Part shown: in pieces, positions 42,590 through 55,100 of the stretch
How the letters are laid out: each line of letters opens with the position of its first letter
How positions within the stretch are numbered: position 1 is the first letter of the stretch
Source: Brachionus koreanus
Taxonomy: Eukaryota > Rotifera > Eurotatoria > Ploima > Brachionidae
Reading direction: 5' to 3'
Length of the DNA: 64,000 nucleotides
Assembly (NCBI GenBank): GCA_016987375.1
Contig: PJRA01000420.1
Coordinates: forward strand, 214,816 to 278,815
The notes under the pieces: generated by a model
What the model was told of the DNA's origin: nothing
The model's database searches: none
Seen by the model: the letters and a program-made list of their open reading frames with translations, nothing else
Translations under genes and position numbers: made by a program

Positions 42590-44015
42590 TACTAAATTTT
42601 TAAAAAATTCTAAATAAATTTAAAAAAAAATCATTAAAACTATATGAATTATTTGCAATTTTTATTTGCTTTTCAAATTTGCATTTTATTTTAATCGTGC
42701 AATTTTGATGACGTTTTATAATTGACTTGAAAGCTTTAACAGATACCTCGACCACTATGTCTAATCCGAGCTTACTTGTCGAAATGACAATTTTAACAAC
42801 TAATTTTATATGGATTAATCGAAATTTTTCTTAAGATACTAGACACGTATAAGCTCAATTTATGGCAGTTGCTAATCCTAGAGTTATGAAAAAATTTCAA
42901 AAAAAGCAAGCCTATTATTCACATTTTTGTCATTTTAAAAAATTTATTTTTAATTTTATTTAATGTAGATTGACACTTTTTGTCATTTGTTAAACCAAGC
43001 AAACATACCAGCACATTTTGTATTTATTAACAAATTTTTATTCTCTTGGTATTTGTGAAAATTTAATTTTCAAATTGATGTAAAGTCGCATAGGTCGCTA
43101 AAATCAAACTTTGCGAACAAAAACAAAAATATATAAATTTCTAGTTTAGGTCAGTGGTGAAAGGATTATATTTAAAATAAAAAAAAATTCTAAAAGAAAA
43201 ATATTCTTTTTACCAACCTTTTTAATTCGCAATCAAGGCTTAATTTTATGAAATTAGTTCAAATAAACTGAAAGAAAACATTGTTTGTGAATAAAATCAA
43301 GTACTTTTAAATTAAATGAAAGTGTTAGCTAGATTTTCTATTAGTAGCATTCGATCTTTGGAACTTGAATAGGAAATTGTTTATTTTATTTTATACAAAA
43401 TAGAATTTATGTTGAGTGAAGCAATTTAAAAAATTTCAAAAAACAACTCAAGCATTTAGAAAAATAAATTAAAAATGTCATAATTAAATAAAGAATGATT
43501 GTGAAAGAAATAAAAAAAAATACACGGCTATTTGGGTACAATTTATTTAACTAAAACAAAAGTTAACTTTGTTTTGCTATTTTAAAAAATTAAATTAAAT
43601 TTAAATATATTAAACAATTAAAAAATATTAAATAACATTTTATTATTTTGTTTGTTGTGGATAAGAAAATTTGTCAAAAATAAATATTTTCTATACTATA
43701 GAATCAAAATGCTTAAATAAAAATTATCTTTTTTTTTTTTAATTATTTTAATTTAAAAAATAAACTCCGCTTATTCAATTAATAACTCTATGGTTCAATA
43801 GGTTCAAATGATTTAAGATTTTTTTTTGTAATGGGTATGGAAATTTATTTAAATTAAAACCTTAAAAAATTTTATTTATTTTTTCTTCGGATTTACCTAT
43901 TGTATCCAGGCAACAAAAAATTTAAAAAAAAAAATATAAAACATAAATTAAGCCTTATTCAATAATTGACTAAAAAATACCCAACGAAAAATTGAAAGCG
44001 CCTTTTGTAAAAAAT
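42590..44015. other. Divergent intergenic region
   Basis: A/T-rich sequence between the TNFAIP8-like gene (-) and ARL13B (+), with no credible exon on either strand. It must contain both promoters; no TATA element or distinctive repeat was identified. Confidence 0.5.
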
Positions 44016-44018
44016 ATG

Positions 44019-45058
44019 ATGGGTAATTGTTTAAAATCTAAAAAGAACGACTCTCAAAACGAAACTACAACAAAAAGTGACATTGTTTTAAGTATAGTAG
44101 GTCTTGACGATGCGGGTAAATCTACTCTTGTTAAATGTCTAAAATCTGAGAAAGACCTCACCGATGCTTCACCCACTGTAGGCTTTGAGCCTCATGAGTT
44201 TGTATATAATTCCAAGTCAATTAAATTTTATGATCTTGGAGGCAGTGAGCGCGTCAGAGACATTTGGAAACACTATTTGAGTGAAAGCTATGGATTTATT
44301 TATGTTATTGATTGTTCAAATAGAGCACGTATCAATCAGAATAGAGCAGTTTTTTCGAATTTTGTAGAAAACGTAAGAGTGGTCGGCAAACCAATTTTGG
44401 TCATTGGAAACAAACAAGATTCTGCAAATCCTCTGGATGAAAGCGAAATAGTTCAGTATCTAAATTTAGAAGAGCTTGCTAATAAGTATGAAATTCCGTG
44501 CCGTGTCGAAACCGGTGTTGCTTTGAATGGCATCAGCTCCAAGATAAACCAGCCGCTGCGAATCGGCTTTGACTGGTTGTTCAAAGACATTATGGCAAAC
44601 TACGATAATATTAAGGAAAGAATAGATGATGATGTTGAAAGACAAAAGTCGGAAGAAATGAAAATTAGACGCGAAAAATCCGATAGAGTTCGTCAAAGAA
44701 GAGACTTTGACAAGTAAATTTAAAACATTTTAATTCAAGATAGAAAAGAAAATTTTTATTTTTCAGTTCAGGCTATGATGATGACAGAGACGATGATATT
44801 AAAGGAAACAATCCTTGGAAACGGTTGAATCAAATGAATTTAGACGATTCAAAGTCAAGCAAGTTGTCAGCTTATGAGAGGCAATTAATTGAAGAAATGG
44901 ACACGAATTCTCGTTCAAAGCTATCAACCATTAATGAAATTGATAAAAAATCTAAATTTAAAAATAATAAACTGGTTCCTATTGATGATAGATCGGATCA
45001 GGAAGTAAATCGTTCTAAACAAAACTACAGTTGGGCTTTAATTGATGCACGTAATTAA
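44019..45058 (+). CDS. ARL13B: ADP-ribosylation factor-like ARL13B (ciliary GTPase), two exons
   Basis: Exons 44019-44713 and 44767-45058 (53-bp intron, AA|T) give 328 residues. ARL13B is a membrane-bound GTPase of the ciliary shaft and a GEF for ARL3. G1 loop GLDDAGKST (28-36), switch I Thr in SPTVGF, and G3 DLGGSE (72-77), where the usual catalytic Gln after GG is missing, as in ARL13B orthologues. NKQD is the G4 motif. After the GTPase fold comes the basic/acidic coiled coil RREKSDRVRQRRDFD. Start: the frame is open further upstream, but only with TTG; ATGs occur at 44016 and 44019. The second gives MGNC, an N-terminus expected to be lipidated (Gly2/Cys4), so I choose it. The tail lacks the long Pro-rich region of vertebrates. 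Confidence 0.93.
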
Positions 45059-46019
45059 AAAAAAACAACAACAAAAAAATTTTCTTTAATTTTTAATTAA
45101 TTTTTTTTAAGCTATTTCGAAACCTAAATCAACTCTGCCTGCTTTATCTTACCGATCAAAATATGATATTTAACGCATTAGAAAATAATTTAATATTTTC
45201 TATTCAGCAAATAATTTCTTTTGTTTAAAATAAAAATTTTTATTTTTTACATTTTTTTTTAATTGAGTATTTAGCAACAGTTTAAAATAAATTTATTTAT
45301 TCAAAAATTATAAAATATTTAAAATTGAATTTGATTATTAAAACTAGAAAAAGTAGAATTAAATTTCAACTTAATTAACGAACAAAATCGAATCATAAAC
45401 AATTTTTATATGTCCCTAAAGCGTTAACTGATACTTGACACTAGATAATTTATTTTTATAAAATCAAAAAAAAAAAATGTATAAATTTTAAAAAATAATT
45501 TAAAAATCGATTTTTGTTATTATAATTTTTCATTTTGTCAAAAAAGATAATCAAAGATTTAAAAAAAATAATCTGAAACAAAATTTTTAATTTTCACTTA
45601 AAATAAAAATTATTAAATTTGAGTGACATAGTTATCAATATATTGATGTTGGTGTTGACCGCTATTAATTGAGGTCTTCAAAAATTTTTTAAAATTTAAA
45701 ATATAAAAATTCCAATAGACCAAGTTGAGTTTAAGAAAAAATTTTAAATTTAGAAAAAAAATTGACGTCACTGACGGTACCCAACACTATTTTATTCAAG
45801 TAAAAAAAAATCTTGTATCATTTATATTAGCAATTTGAAGTTCACATTGATAAGTTATCATTTTTAATCATTATTCAGTCAAGAAATCTCTTTTTTGTTC
45901 ATCTACTAGGCCCTGTGTAGTCCTGATAAACACATCGAGTTGCATGTAATAGGAAGCTTTTCCAGTTCGGTTGATTGATTCTTCTCAGTTTTGCAAAAAT
46001 TTGATTCAACAATTTGGCC

Positions 46020-46602
46020 ACAATCATTTTGAAGTTGATGATCGATTCAAAATATCATTTCAATTCAATGAGTTTATCGTTTGATTTTATTATTAATCTT
46101 TAATTTAATTTAAAAAGTCTTAATGTAACATGGTTAGCATGCTATCTAAATTTAAGAAATAAATAATTTTTAAAATATATTTTCTCTACCTATTGATGAG
46201 ATCAATTTTAAAATTTAAAAGTAAAAAATAATTTTTTGTGAAGTATATTTTGAATCTATTACAAAAGTATTGGTAAACTAGCATTTTGTATTAATTTTAA
46301 AAATGAAACTCAAATATCAAATTCCAAATAAGTAATAAAATTAAAAAATATTTTGAAATTAAAAGCTTAAAAAAAAAAACAAATAATGAGCTAAAAGATG
46401 AAAATCTAAAAATTTATCTTATCAAAAGGTTGAGAAAATATATTTTAAAAACTTATTTATTTCTTAAATTTTTATAGCATGTTTACCGTGCCACATTAAA
46501 ATTATTCAAATTAAATTAAATATCTATTTTAATATTAAAAGATAAGCTCTTTGAATCAAAAATATATTTTGAATTGAATCATCAACTTCAAGAAGTCCAC
46601 AA
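46020..46602. mobile_element. Foldback element with ~200-bp inverted arms
   Basis: Left arm (about 46020-46220) and right arm (about 46405-46602) are imperfect reverse complements along their whole length. Examples: AAATAAATAATTTTTAAAAT on the left against ATTTTAAAAACTTATTTATT on the right, TAGCATGCTA against TAGCATGTTT, and the outer ends GAAGTTGATGATC against GAATCATCAACTTC. The loop is about 185 bp and non-coding. A solo relative lies at 19650-19850. Confidence 0.75.
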
Positions 46603-47730
46603 TTTATCGATTTTGACAGTATATTTTAAAAATGTTTTTCTAAATTAAATTTAAATTTTAAATGACCTTGTGATTTTTTTTTAAATTAAATTCTAAAATG
46701 TATTTTTTTGCTATTATCTCTTTAATCTTCATTTGAATGCAATTCATTAAATATTTTTTATTTGAAAAAATTAAAAATAATCATAATTAAAATAAAATAA
46801 AATAAACTAGTATTTAGAATGGTTATTAAACTCAACTATATTTTCCGTCTTTATTTTTTTTTTAATTTATTATTTTTAAAAGGCTTTTTGAATTTATTGA
46901 ATTTTTTCCGTAATCAATCTTTCATTTCAAGTTTTCAAGTGCATATTGATGAACTTACTAAGTAAAAAAGCTTTTTGGAGTTCATTTTTAAGCAGTTGAA
47001 ATTTCTAATTTTTATTTTTTTTTTCTAATTTAAAGTTTAAAAATTAAAAAAAACAATAGCTTTATCTTTTTTTAAATATCGGGTTTTTTTATTTTATTTT
47101 TTATTTGAAGTGTTCATTGATTAAACGTACACTTAAAATAGTCTTGTGCATCCAAAAAGTATGTCAAAAAGCTACTTAGGACTAAAAGTTATTCTGATTA
47201 AGAAATTTCTCTTACGATCCTAAGTCTCATTTAGCTCTCATAATAATTTTTAAATATTTGTATATTAGAGCATGATTAATTGTCAACTTGGTGGCTAATT
47301 TTAGAAAAATGGTACAAAAAAAAAAAGTTATTCACTCTTCTGCTACTACTGTTTAATTAACATTAGTTTGAAAAAAATTAATCCTGGGAATAAAGCTTTT
47401 TGCAGACAAACAAAAATTATGTTTGTTCTAGCATTTGTTTTCATGTGGCAACCCTCGATCGATTTATTTGACATGACTGCATCCCTAGTTCGAAAAATAG
47501 TCAGTATACAGACTTGGTCATGCAGCTAGCAGCCCTGGAGGCCCGCTAATCGACAAGAGCCCTTTGTCATCAGTCTTAATCGCATGATTTAGAATGCGTG
47601 ACTAAGAGCAAGATCAAAGGCATACGCTTTAAGTGTCAAACATCAATACCAATGGACCATTTAAACAAATTAAACAAAAAGAAAATTATATGCGTATTTT
47701 GTTTTGATAAACTGAGTTAGACATAGACAT

Positions 47731-47734
<4 letters not shown>

Positions 47735-47757
<23 letters not shown>
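47735..47757. repeat. GA microsatellite
   Basis: Uninterrupted AG dinucleotide run of about 23 bp in the gene desert. Confidence 0.95.
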
Positions 47758-47761
<4 letters not shown>

Positions 47762-49986
47762 CTTAGAAAGAAAATTTATTTCATAGTTTATTGCTTTACC
47801 CAAATAAAAACAGAACAACCTTGAACTTGTTTAAAAAAAATAAGCAAAATAGTGACTTTAAGTAGGCACAAATTTTAATTTATTCTAAAATATTTTTTCT
47901 TTGATGGTTTGATTAGAACATTTGTGTTTTAAAAAAAAATAAAATAAAAAACATAATCAAAAAATAAAATGCACGTGACAAGGGTTTAATTAAAAGGTAA
48001 ATTAAATAACTGTTAGTTGATTAGAAACTTTTTTTTTTTGACTAGGAGTGAATTTATTTGAGGCATAGAATAGACAAGGAGACCGGACGCCCAGCGCATA
48101 CTCTTCTTACAAACTACTTAAATAGCTATGCATTTAATTAGCTATTTTAGTTTCAAAAGCGCGTTGGGAAATCAAAAAACTTAGATATTCGGATAGGGAG
48201 ATGCAGAAATTAATTTGTATAACTCAAAGTCAAGAGGGAATTGAAGAATAAAATAAAATGCTTGAAACAGAATCGAGACTGGGGAACTCGAGGAATCGAG
48301 TTTAATCAAGCTTGAATATTAGGCGGTGGCTGTGCATGCGTGATTGTAGAGTATTCAGTTGATTTGATTGTGCTCGAATTAGGATAAAGGGATATGAGCT
48401 AAATTTTAAGACACTTGGTTCTTATTTTTTCAAAAATAAGTTTTTTCTTTTCGTTTTTTTTTTTAAATAAGCCCTGAACAAAATTCACTTTTGGGAAATT
48501 TTTTTTTTTGTTAGCTTAATAACTAATCTAATGTCTCTCTTTAGGCACATTTTTTACGCGGATTTCAGGCAAAACTTTTTATCTCAAAAATGAATGCTGC
48601 TCTTGTCCTAAAAAAAAATGATTTGTTGTCAATAATAACTGTTTGAGGCATCTACATAAAGCTTTGTGTGCGTTTGCGTCGAGGCGCTCGACAAGCAATA
48701 TCGAACGCCTTTGCTAATATTAATTTATTAGTAAATAAGACGCAAATAAATTTCTAGGATTAACCTAAATGCGCGGTCTTAGTCTAAATACCGAGTCCGC
48801 TTCTCGTCTTCGTATCAATTAGACAACGTTTAAATATTGGTGATGTATTCAGTTTTTTTTTTGTTTTCTAAGTTTCCATTTTCATAAATAATTCTGATTG
48901 CTAGTTTCCTAGAGACAGCTAAACAATTCTGGGTGTTTGAACTGCCTTTAAAAAAATCAATATGCAACAGCAGCTATACATAGAGAATTAGCTACACAGC
49001 TGCACTTTGCCGGCTTAGCTTTAATTCGATTACTTTAGGGATGCAGCAGATTGAAAACAGCTTTGTTTCTCTCGCTTTATCAAGTCATCATAACCCAACA
49101 ATATTTCAATTTTAATTAGAAATAAACCTTAAATAGCTTTGAAGACTAGAGATGCTTATCGATTTTTTGTCAACAGATAGGATCAAGGAGAGTTTTTTGT
49201 TAAAAGAAAAAAGAGAGAAGAGGTTTATTTAACCTAGCCAAAAAAATCGATAAAACAGTCGTGTGATTGATACTTGAAATATTTTTTTTTTTATTTTTAT
49301 CTTGGGTCTTTGAAAAATGGGTTACTATGGGATACGAAAGCATGTGACATAGCTTTGTATGAGACCTAAAATAGAAGTTTTGTTGACTTAGTATTCGAGG
49401 TAACCATAACTAAGTAACTACTCTTTTTTTTTTTTTCATTTTTTTTTATTTAGCTCAGGTTTCTTTCATTCTCTTGATTTTATTTTAATTATTTCAGGTG
49501 ATTTCGTTTTCATTCTAGAGCAACGTGTCCGATATTCAGGACCTATATTTAGACACTTCATTTAACCACTTTGTTCACTGGGGCTAGTTTTTTTTTGTTA
49601 ATTTCTCTTTCACGATCTAACAAAAATGTGCCTCATATAAACCAATATAAGGAGAAATTATTAAAAAAAAAAAACCAAAATAAATATTTTATTTAGAAAA
49701 CAAAAAAAATTTAAATTTAGTTTTCATTACATTTATTTTAATCATTTGTATGTGTTTGTTGTTAGACTGTTTTTTAATTATAGTCAAAGTTGAATCAGTT
49801 TCTTTAAATTGCGATGTCAGTTGTTTTACGTCATTCAATAGTCCTTTCTAAATCAAAAAAAAACATGTGTCTATTATTTGTCCTAATCATAAATTATTAA
49901 GAATTTCACATATTCAGAATAGGCCATATTCTAGCGTGTAGAGTAAATCAATGTGTGACACATCCGATTTTTATCGATTTAATTCT

Positions 49987-50003
49987 TCTCTCTCTCTCTC
50001 TCT
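49987..50003. repeat. TC microsatellite
   Basis: Uninterrupted TC run of about 17 bp. Confidence 0.9.
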
Positions 50004-51077
50004 AAGCATGTCTTCTTTTATTAAACTTTAAAAAGTCATTCCTTTCCTATATGCAAAGATGATGTGTCAGGCCAATAAGCTATTATTTTAATGACGAGAT
50101 TGATTTAGGTGTCCCAATCAAGCGAATTTATCCCCTAAGCTAATAATATTAATTTATATGATTAAACAAAATTGTACTATTACTATAGTTAAGTCTGAAT
50201 TATTTGAATTAAAAAGCTTCTAGTCTGGTTAGAGTAAAATTTAATTGTAACTACTGTATTTCAAATGTACATAAATACTAATAGAGCATGGCATTGATCT
50301 TTGATGTGGATTTAGTTGTTTTTTTTTTGTTAGAAAAATTTATAAATATTAAAAAAATAACCGCAAAACACAAGAACAATACTCGATTAGTTTTTTGAAT
50401 TAGATGCAATTTTTTTTCACACTTAAATTTCCACATTCTACAAACACGAACGAACAATTCTTATTGAAAATATTTTGAGCATTTTTTTTTTAAATTTCAA
50501 ATTTTATCTAAAGCAACATAAAAACAAATAGAAAAAAAAATTTTTTTTTTTTGTATCATATTGTTTTTCTGTATCGAGCTAATGCTCTTTCAAATTAAAA
50601 AATAAATATAATAAATTTTTTGATGGCTCATGACAAAATAAGAAGAAATAATAAGGAAGCAATATTTTATTTTATTCAAGTCAATTTATTGCATATTATT
50701 GTAAATGCTACTTGAATAGCTGTTAATAGTATCAAGTATTTAATTGTTTTAGTTTCAAGAGTAAGTATTAGTTCAAGTAAGATTAAGTTGTATTGAAAGC
50801 TAATGAACGTGAACTAATATATTGTGTACAGGATTATAATCTAATTGAGACTATCAATTGGTCTTGGTTAGAATAACAGAGTGTGTGTAACTTACAAATC
50901 AGGGAAGCAAACATACTTACACATAACATGACAATTGCATAATTGACTAATTGAATAATAGATGGTCAGTGTGGTGTTTAAAGAAAAGAACGGAAATTAC
51001 GCAATCGCCTAATGGACTGACTTGTTGAAATTTAAGTAGGAGAGAAGTGTTTGTGCTTAGTAAATAGACCGGATTGT

Positions 51078-51104
51078 CGAGAGAGAGAGTGAGAGGGAGA
51101 GAGG
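51078..51104. repeat. Imperfect GA repeat
   Basis: GAGAGAGAGAGTGAGAGGGA-type purine-rich tract; a second run follows at 51227-51246. Confidence 0.85.
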
Positions 51105-51226
51105 ATAGAATGGGTCGGTATGTTTAAGGCTATAGAAGGTGGAGCGTGATGAGAACAGTGAGGTCAGAATCAAAGCGACCAATAATTAATAGGGTGTATA
51201 TAGCTAGTGGGTGAAAAGCAATTTGG

Positions 51227-51246
51227 GAGAGAGAGAGAGAGAGAGA
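51227..51246. repeat. GA microsatellite
   Basis: Uninterrupted GA run of about 20 bp. Together with 47735, 51078 and the CT run at 51752 it gives the desert an unusual density of GA/CT tracts, possible GAGA-factor-type sites. Confidence 0.9.
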
Positions 51247-51751
51247 AGGGATCATAATGTAGACCAATCAAAACTCTTAAATACTAGGTTATTGTCGATG
51301 TCTTGCTGATATTTGAACAGTGCGAGCATCTGTAGGGTTTTTATTGTTTTACAATCTCTGTCAGAATCTAGTTCACTGATAAAGGCTTCATTTTTGAAGA
51401 GTTTGCTTAACCTTAAACGCCACAAATAGGGTCAGTGCTAGAAACATACCGCATCGAAAAAATTAGAAATTATGTGCGCACATAGGCGGAGCTAATGACC
51501 AAGGTAGACATTAAATTGTTACAAGGTTCAATTATAATAATTTATTTCTATAGATACGGAGCGAACTGGACGCGCACACCGCTATAACAACTAGACACAC
51601 ACACAGTAAAGGCTCTTTTTCAAAAACAATAAGAGAAAAAAAGTTCACCTTTTTTCGAATTAATTATAATTTAGTCTTTAGGGTGTTCGCACTGTTTCTT
51701 AGAACCAATCAATAAACACCTAGTTCTCGTTCTAATATAAACTCTTTGTTG

Positions 51752-51766
51752 TTCTCTCTCTCTCTC
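51752..51766. repeat. CT microsatellite
   Basis: CTCTCTCTCTCTC run followed by ACTCACT repeats, about 350 bp before the zinc-finger start codon. Confidence 0.85.
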
Positions 51767-52113
51767 ACTCACTAATTCACTCACTTCTAAATCCAAAACA
51801 TTAAGAAAAAAAAGTTTTTTAGAAAATTTCAATAGCACAAACACAATCTAAATAATAAACCACCTCAACCACCACCACCACAACCATCAGCATCACCACC
51901 ACCTTCACCATCAATACATCCACCGCAACATCCATCGATAAAAAAAAAATCATTTATACATGATTGTCTATTACATGTACATACATAAGAAAAACCACAC
52001 GTTTCATCTTAATTTTAATGTTGTTATTGTTGCTAATTCTCTCTCTTAATTTAAAATTTTTTCTAAAAAGAAAAAAAAAATAATTATTTAGATTTTTTTG
52101 TTTTATTTTTAAG

Positions 52114-55100
52114 ATGTCATCACGGCGTAAACAATTCAAGCCCAAGTCGGCCATAGACGTATTTGAACGAGCCGACGAAACCGACACAATAAAGCTAAAT
52201 CAATCGCTGAACATATCTGGCTCGTGTATGATGGCCACGACCATTGACCAGTCGGACGAGTGCAACGAACGAAAGCGAAAGCGTTCGACGAGCGATGCGG
52301 ACGGCGACGAAGAGGACGACGACTCGGAATCGGCCGAGTCGGCCAATCAGCCAAACAACGACACCATGAACGACATAGACGACTTGGACGAGGCCGAGTA
52401 CGAGCGTCTAAATCAGACGGCAGGCAACGCGTACGACTCGCTCGACCAGTCCGAATACTCCCAATTGAGCAGTTCGGTAATGCTTCTAATGTTCAAGTGC
52501 AAAGTGTGCGGCAAGGGATTCAAGCATCGGCGCTCGCTCAACCGACACGTCAAGCTGCACTCGGGCGAAAAAAATTTCAAGTGTCCGTTTTGCACGACGG
52601 CGTTCGCCCGTTCCGATCACCTAAAGGCGCACATACGCACACACAACAACTCGAAGCCGTACCGATGCTCCATATGCCAATGCGGCTACTCGACCCAGGC
52701 CGCCCTCAAGGTTCACATAGCTCATCACCATTCCAAATCAAAATTCAAATGTGTTCTGTGCAACGATCTGGAATTTCACTCGCAGCTAGCTCTCGAGGGT
52801 CACATGTACACAAATCATTCGAAAGAGAACGAGACGGCCGATCTAAACGAGCTCATTAACGAAACGGCCACCATGAACCCGACCCTGGTCTCGGTGGACG
52901 AGTCGGCCCAACGGTCCAAGCTCACCGAAATAAACAACCTTATAAAAAATGAAGACTATTGCTTTGACACCAGCAAGGCTCTTGCTGCTGCCAATGCTGG
53001 TCCTGGTGCTGGTCCCACTGAACAATCGGACATGTCCATTAACATGACCATATCGCCGATTAAAATCAACAACAGCAACAATAATCCAAAATCAAACACT
53101 CCTAAAACCCATTGTGACACGTGTAATGTCCGATTTTCGAATGTCGACTCGTACTCGTCGCACATGAAAACTTGTCACATTCAAAAAACATTTGTCGACT
53201 CGGACCAAACCGATGTGAACTATTCAATCGAAAGTCAATACCAGTGTTCTCAATGCAGTCTGTCTTTGTTCAAGTTAAACGACTACTTGCAGCACATTAA
53301 GCGAGAACATTGCGTCGAAGTGTACAGATGTGTTCTATGCAAACAAATGCAGCTATTTGACAATGCCAATTTGCTTAAAGAGCACTTTTTTCAAGTGCAT
53401 CAATCGGTCAAAGTGGACACATACAAATGTCGATTGTGTGCTCATACGTCGTTGAGCGTGGACGAATTGGCCGTTCATTTAAAAAACGTGCACCAGCAGT
53501 GTGTACAAGGAGCCGGTTTGACCAGGGCCCAATATCTCGACACAGAAGCTTCTTTTGGTCAAACAAACACTCAATCACAAGTTGGCAATTATGCGAGCCA
53601 ACATGGGAGTCAATACGCGTGTCAGTATTGCCGCAATACGTTCAGCAACAAGGCCCAATTGGAACGTCACGTGCGCATCCACTTGTCCACCATTGATCTA
53701 AAATGCAACATTTGCGACAAACAGTGCGACAACGAGGCGCAATTGAGCCAACACAAGCTTACACATTCGCTAGTCAGCAAAGTAGCTTGTTCGTATTGCA
53801 ATCAGGCCTTAGAAAACGAGTCGCATTTCAAAGAGCACTTCAAGCGTCACAACAACATAGGTCAGCCGAATCAGCCGGCGCCACAGCCCGGCAAAATGGC
53901 ATACAATTGTGTCGTGTGCAGACAACAATTGACATCGAACAACGAGTATTTGACGCATATGAAAACTCATTTGGCATTGAACAAAAAAATTGATTTAGAC
54001 ATGGTCAAAAAAGAGAGTGCCAATTGTGCTAGTAGTGGTGGTAGTGTGTGTCCGTTGTCGCCGGCGACCACTGCCTCGTCGGCCTCGTCCACGTCGTCTT
54101 CGTCGCACAAGACCGACGTGTTCCTATGCGAAATATGCTCGTCCAAATTCGACACCAACTTTAAACTGCAGACGCATTTGCTATTGAAACACGAGTACGG
54201 CAATCAAATGAACGCAGTGTACTCGTGTCCGGTGTGCGACGAGACATACAATCGGGCCGATTTGCTCCTACAGCACACACAAATACACGGCTCGGCGGCC
54301 AAAATATACAAATGCAGTCAGTGTGCGACCGCGTTTGTCTTCAAAAGCCAGCTTATCAACCATTCGTTTAGTCATCAGACAAAAAATGTGTCGACAACAA
54401 TGGCTACGAGCATACTGCATCAGCAATTGAGTCAACCGTTGTGCAAAGGCGATTCGGCTGCACCGTCCATGAATCAAAGCGGCCAGTATGTCGTTAACAC
54501 GAACGCCAACGGCACCAAAACGTTCACTTGTCTAACGTGTTCAAAAACGTTTGCCAATCAACGCAATTTAAATGTTCACATGCGAATACACACTGGCTTT
54601 AGGCCGTTCGAGTGCGACATTTGCAATCGTAAATTTACTAGACGCGAAAACTTACGCTCACACATGAAATGTCATTTGAACTTGCGTCCATTTACATGTT
54701 CGATATGTAATCGCAGTTTTAGACGCAAGTCTCACGTGTCAAGTCACATAGAAGTGCATTTCAAGTCCAAGGTACACAATTGTATCGAATGCGAAAAACA
54801 GTTCGATCAATTGGACACGTTTTTGGCTCATTTGATCGGCGAGCACAACATCTACGACAAAGAGCTCTTGTTACTGATCAAATCGAAGCAATTGCTCGAT
54901 TTGACCAAGTTTGTTCAGTTGGACTACGAGTATGTACTAAGTCAGCCGTCTGGTTCGCCTGCGTCCATGTCGTTGTCGGCGAAACCGTGCGCTCAACAGT
55001 CCGTAGCACACAATGCCATACCGCCGCTACACCACTATCAAAACCTAAAGTCGATAGTGTCGCACAATTTACTGTCCGAGACAAAGTACTATGACGAAGA

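Larger units (their letters stand above)
45059..52113. other. 7-kb gene desert upstream of the zinc-finger regulator
   Basis: No coding sequence on either strand. It includes a foldback element (46020-46602), several GA/CT microsatellites, and stretches of mixed composition unlike ordinary spacer, notably 47430-47660, 48540-48860 and 50930-51600. Words such as CTAATATTAATTTATTAG (48715-48732) resemble clustered homeodomain-type TAAT sites. A proline-coding-like CCACCACCACC stretch (51863-51930) just precedes the gene and is probably 5' UTR. The size and texture suit the cis-regulatory domain of a developmental gene, but this is inference. Confidence 0.5.

Noticed and set aside
43992..44018. 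TTG start for ARL13B
   Set aside because: TTG is not a usual animal start; ATG at 44019 gives the expected MGNC lipidation N-terminus.
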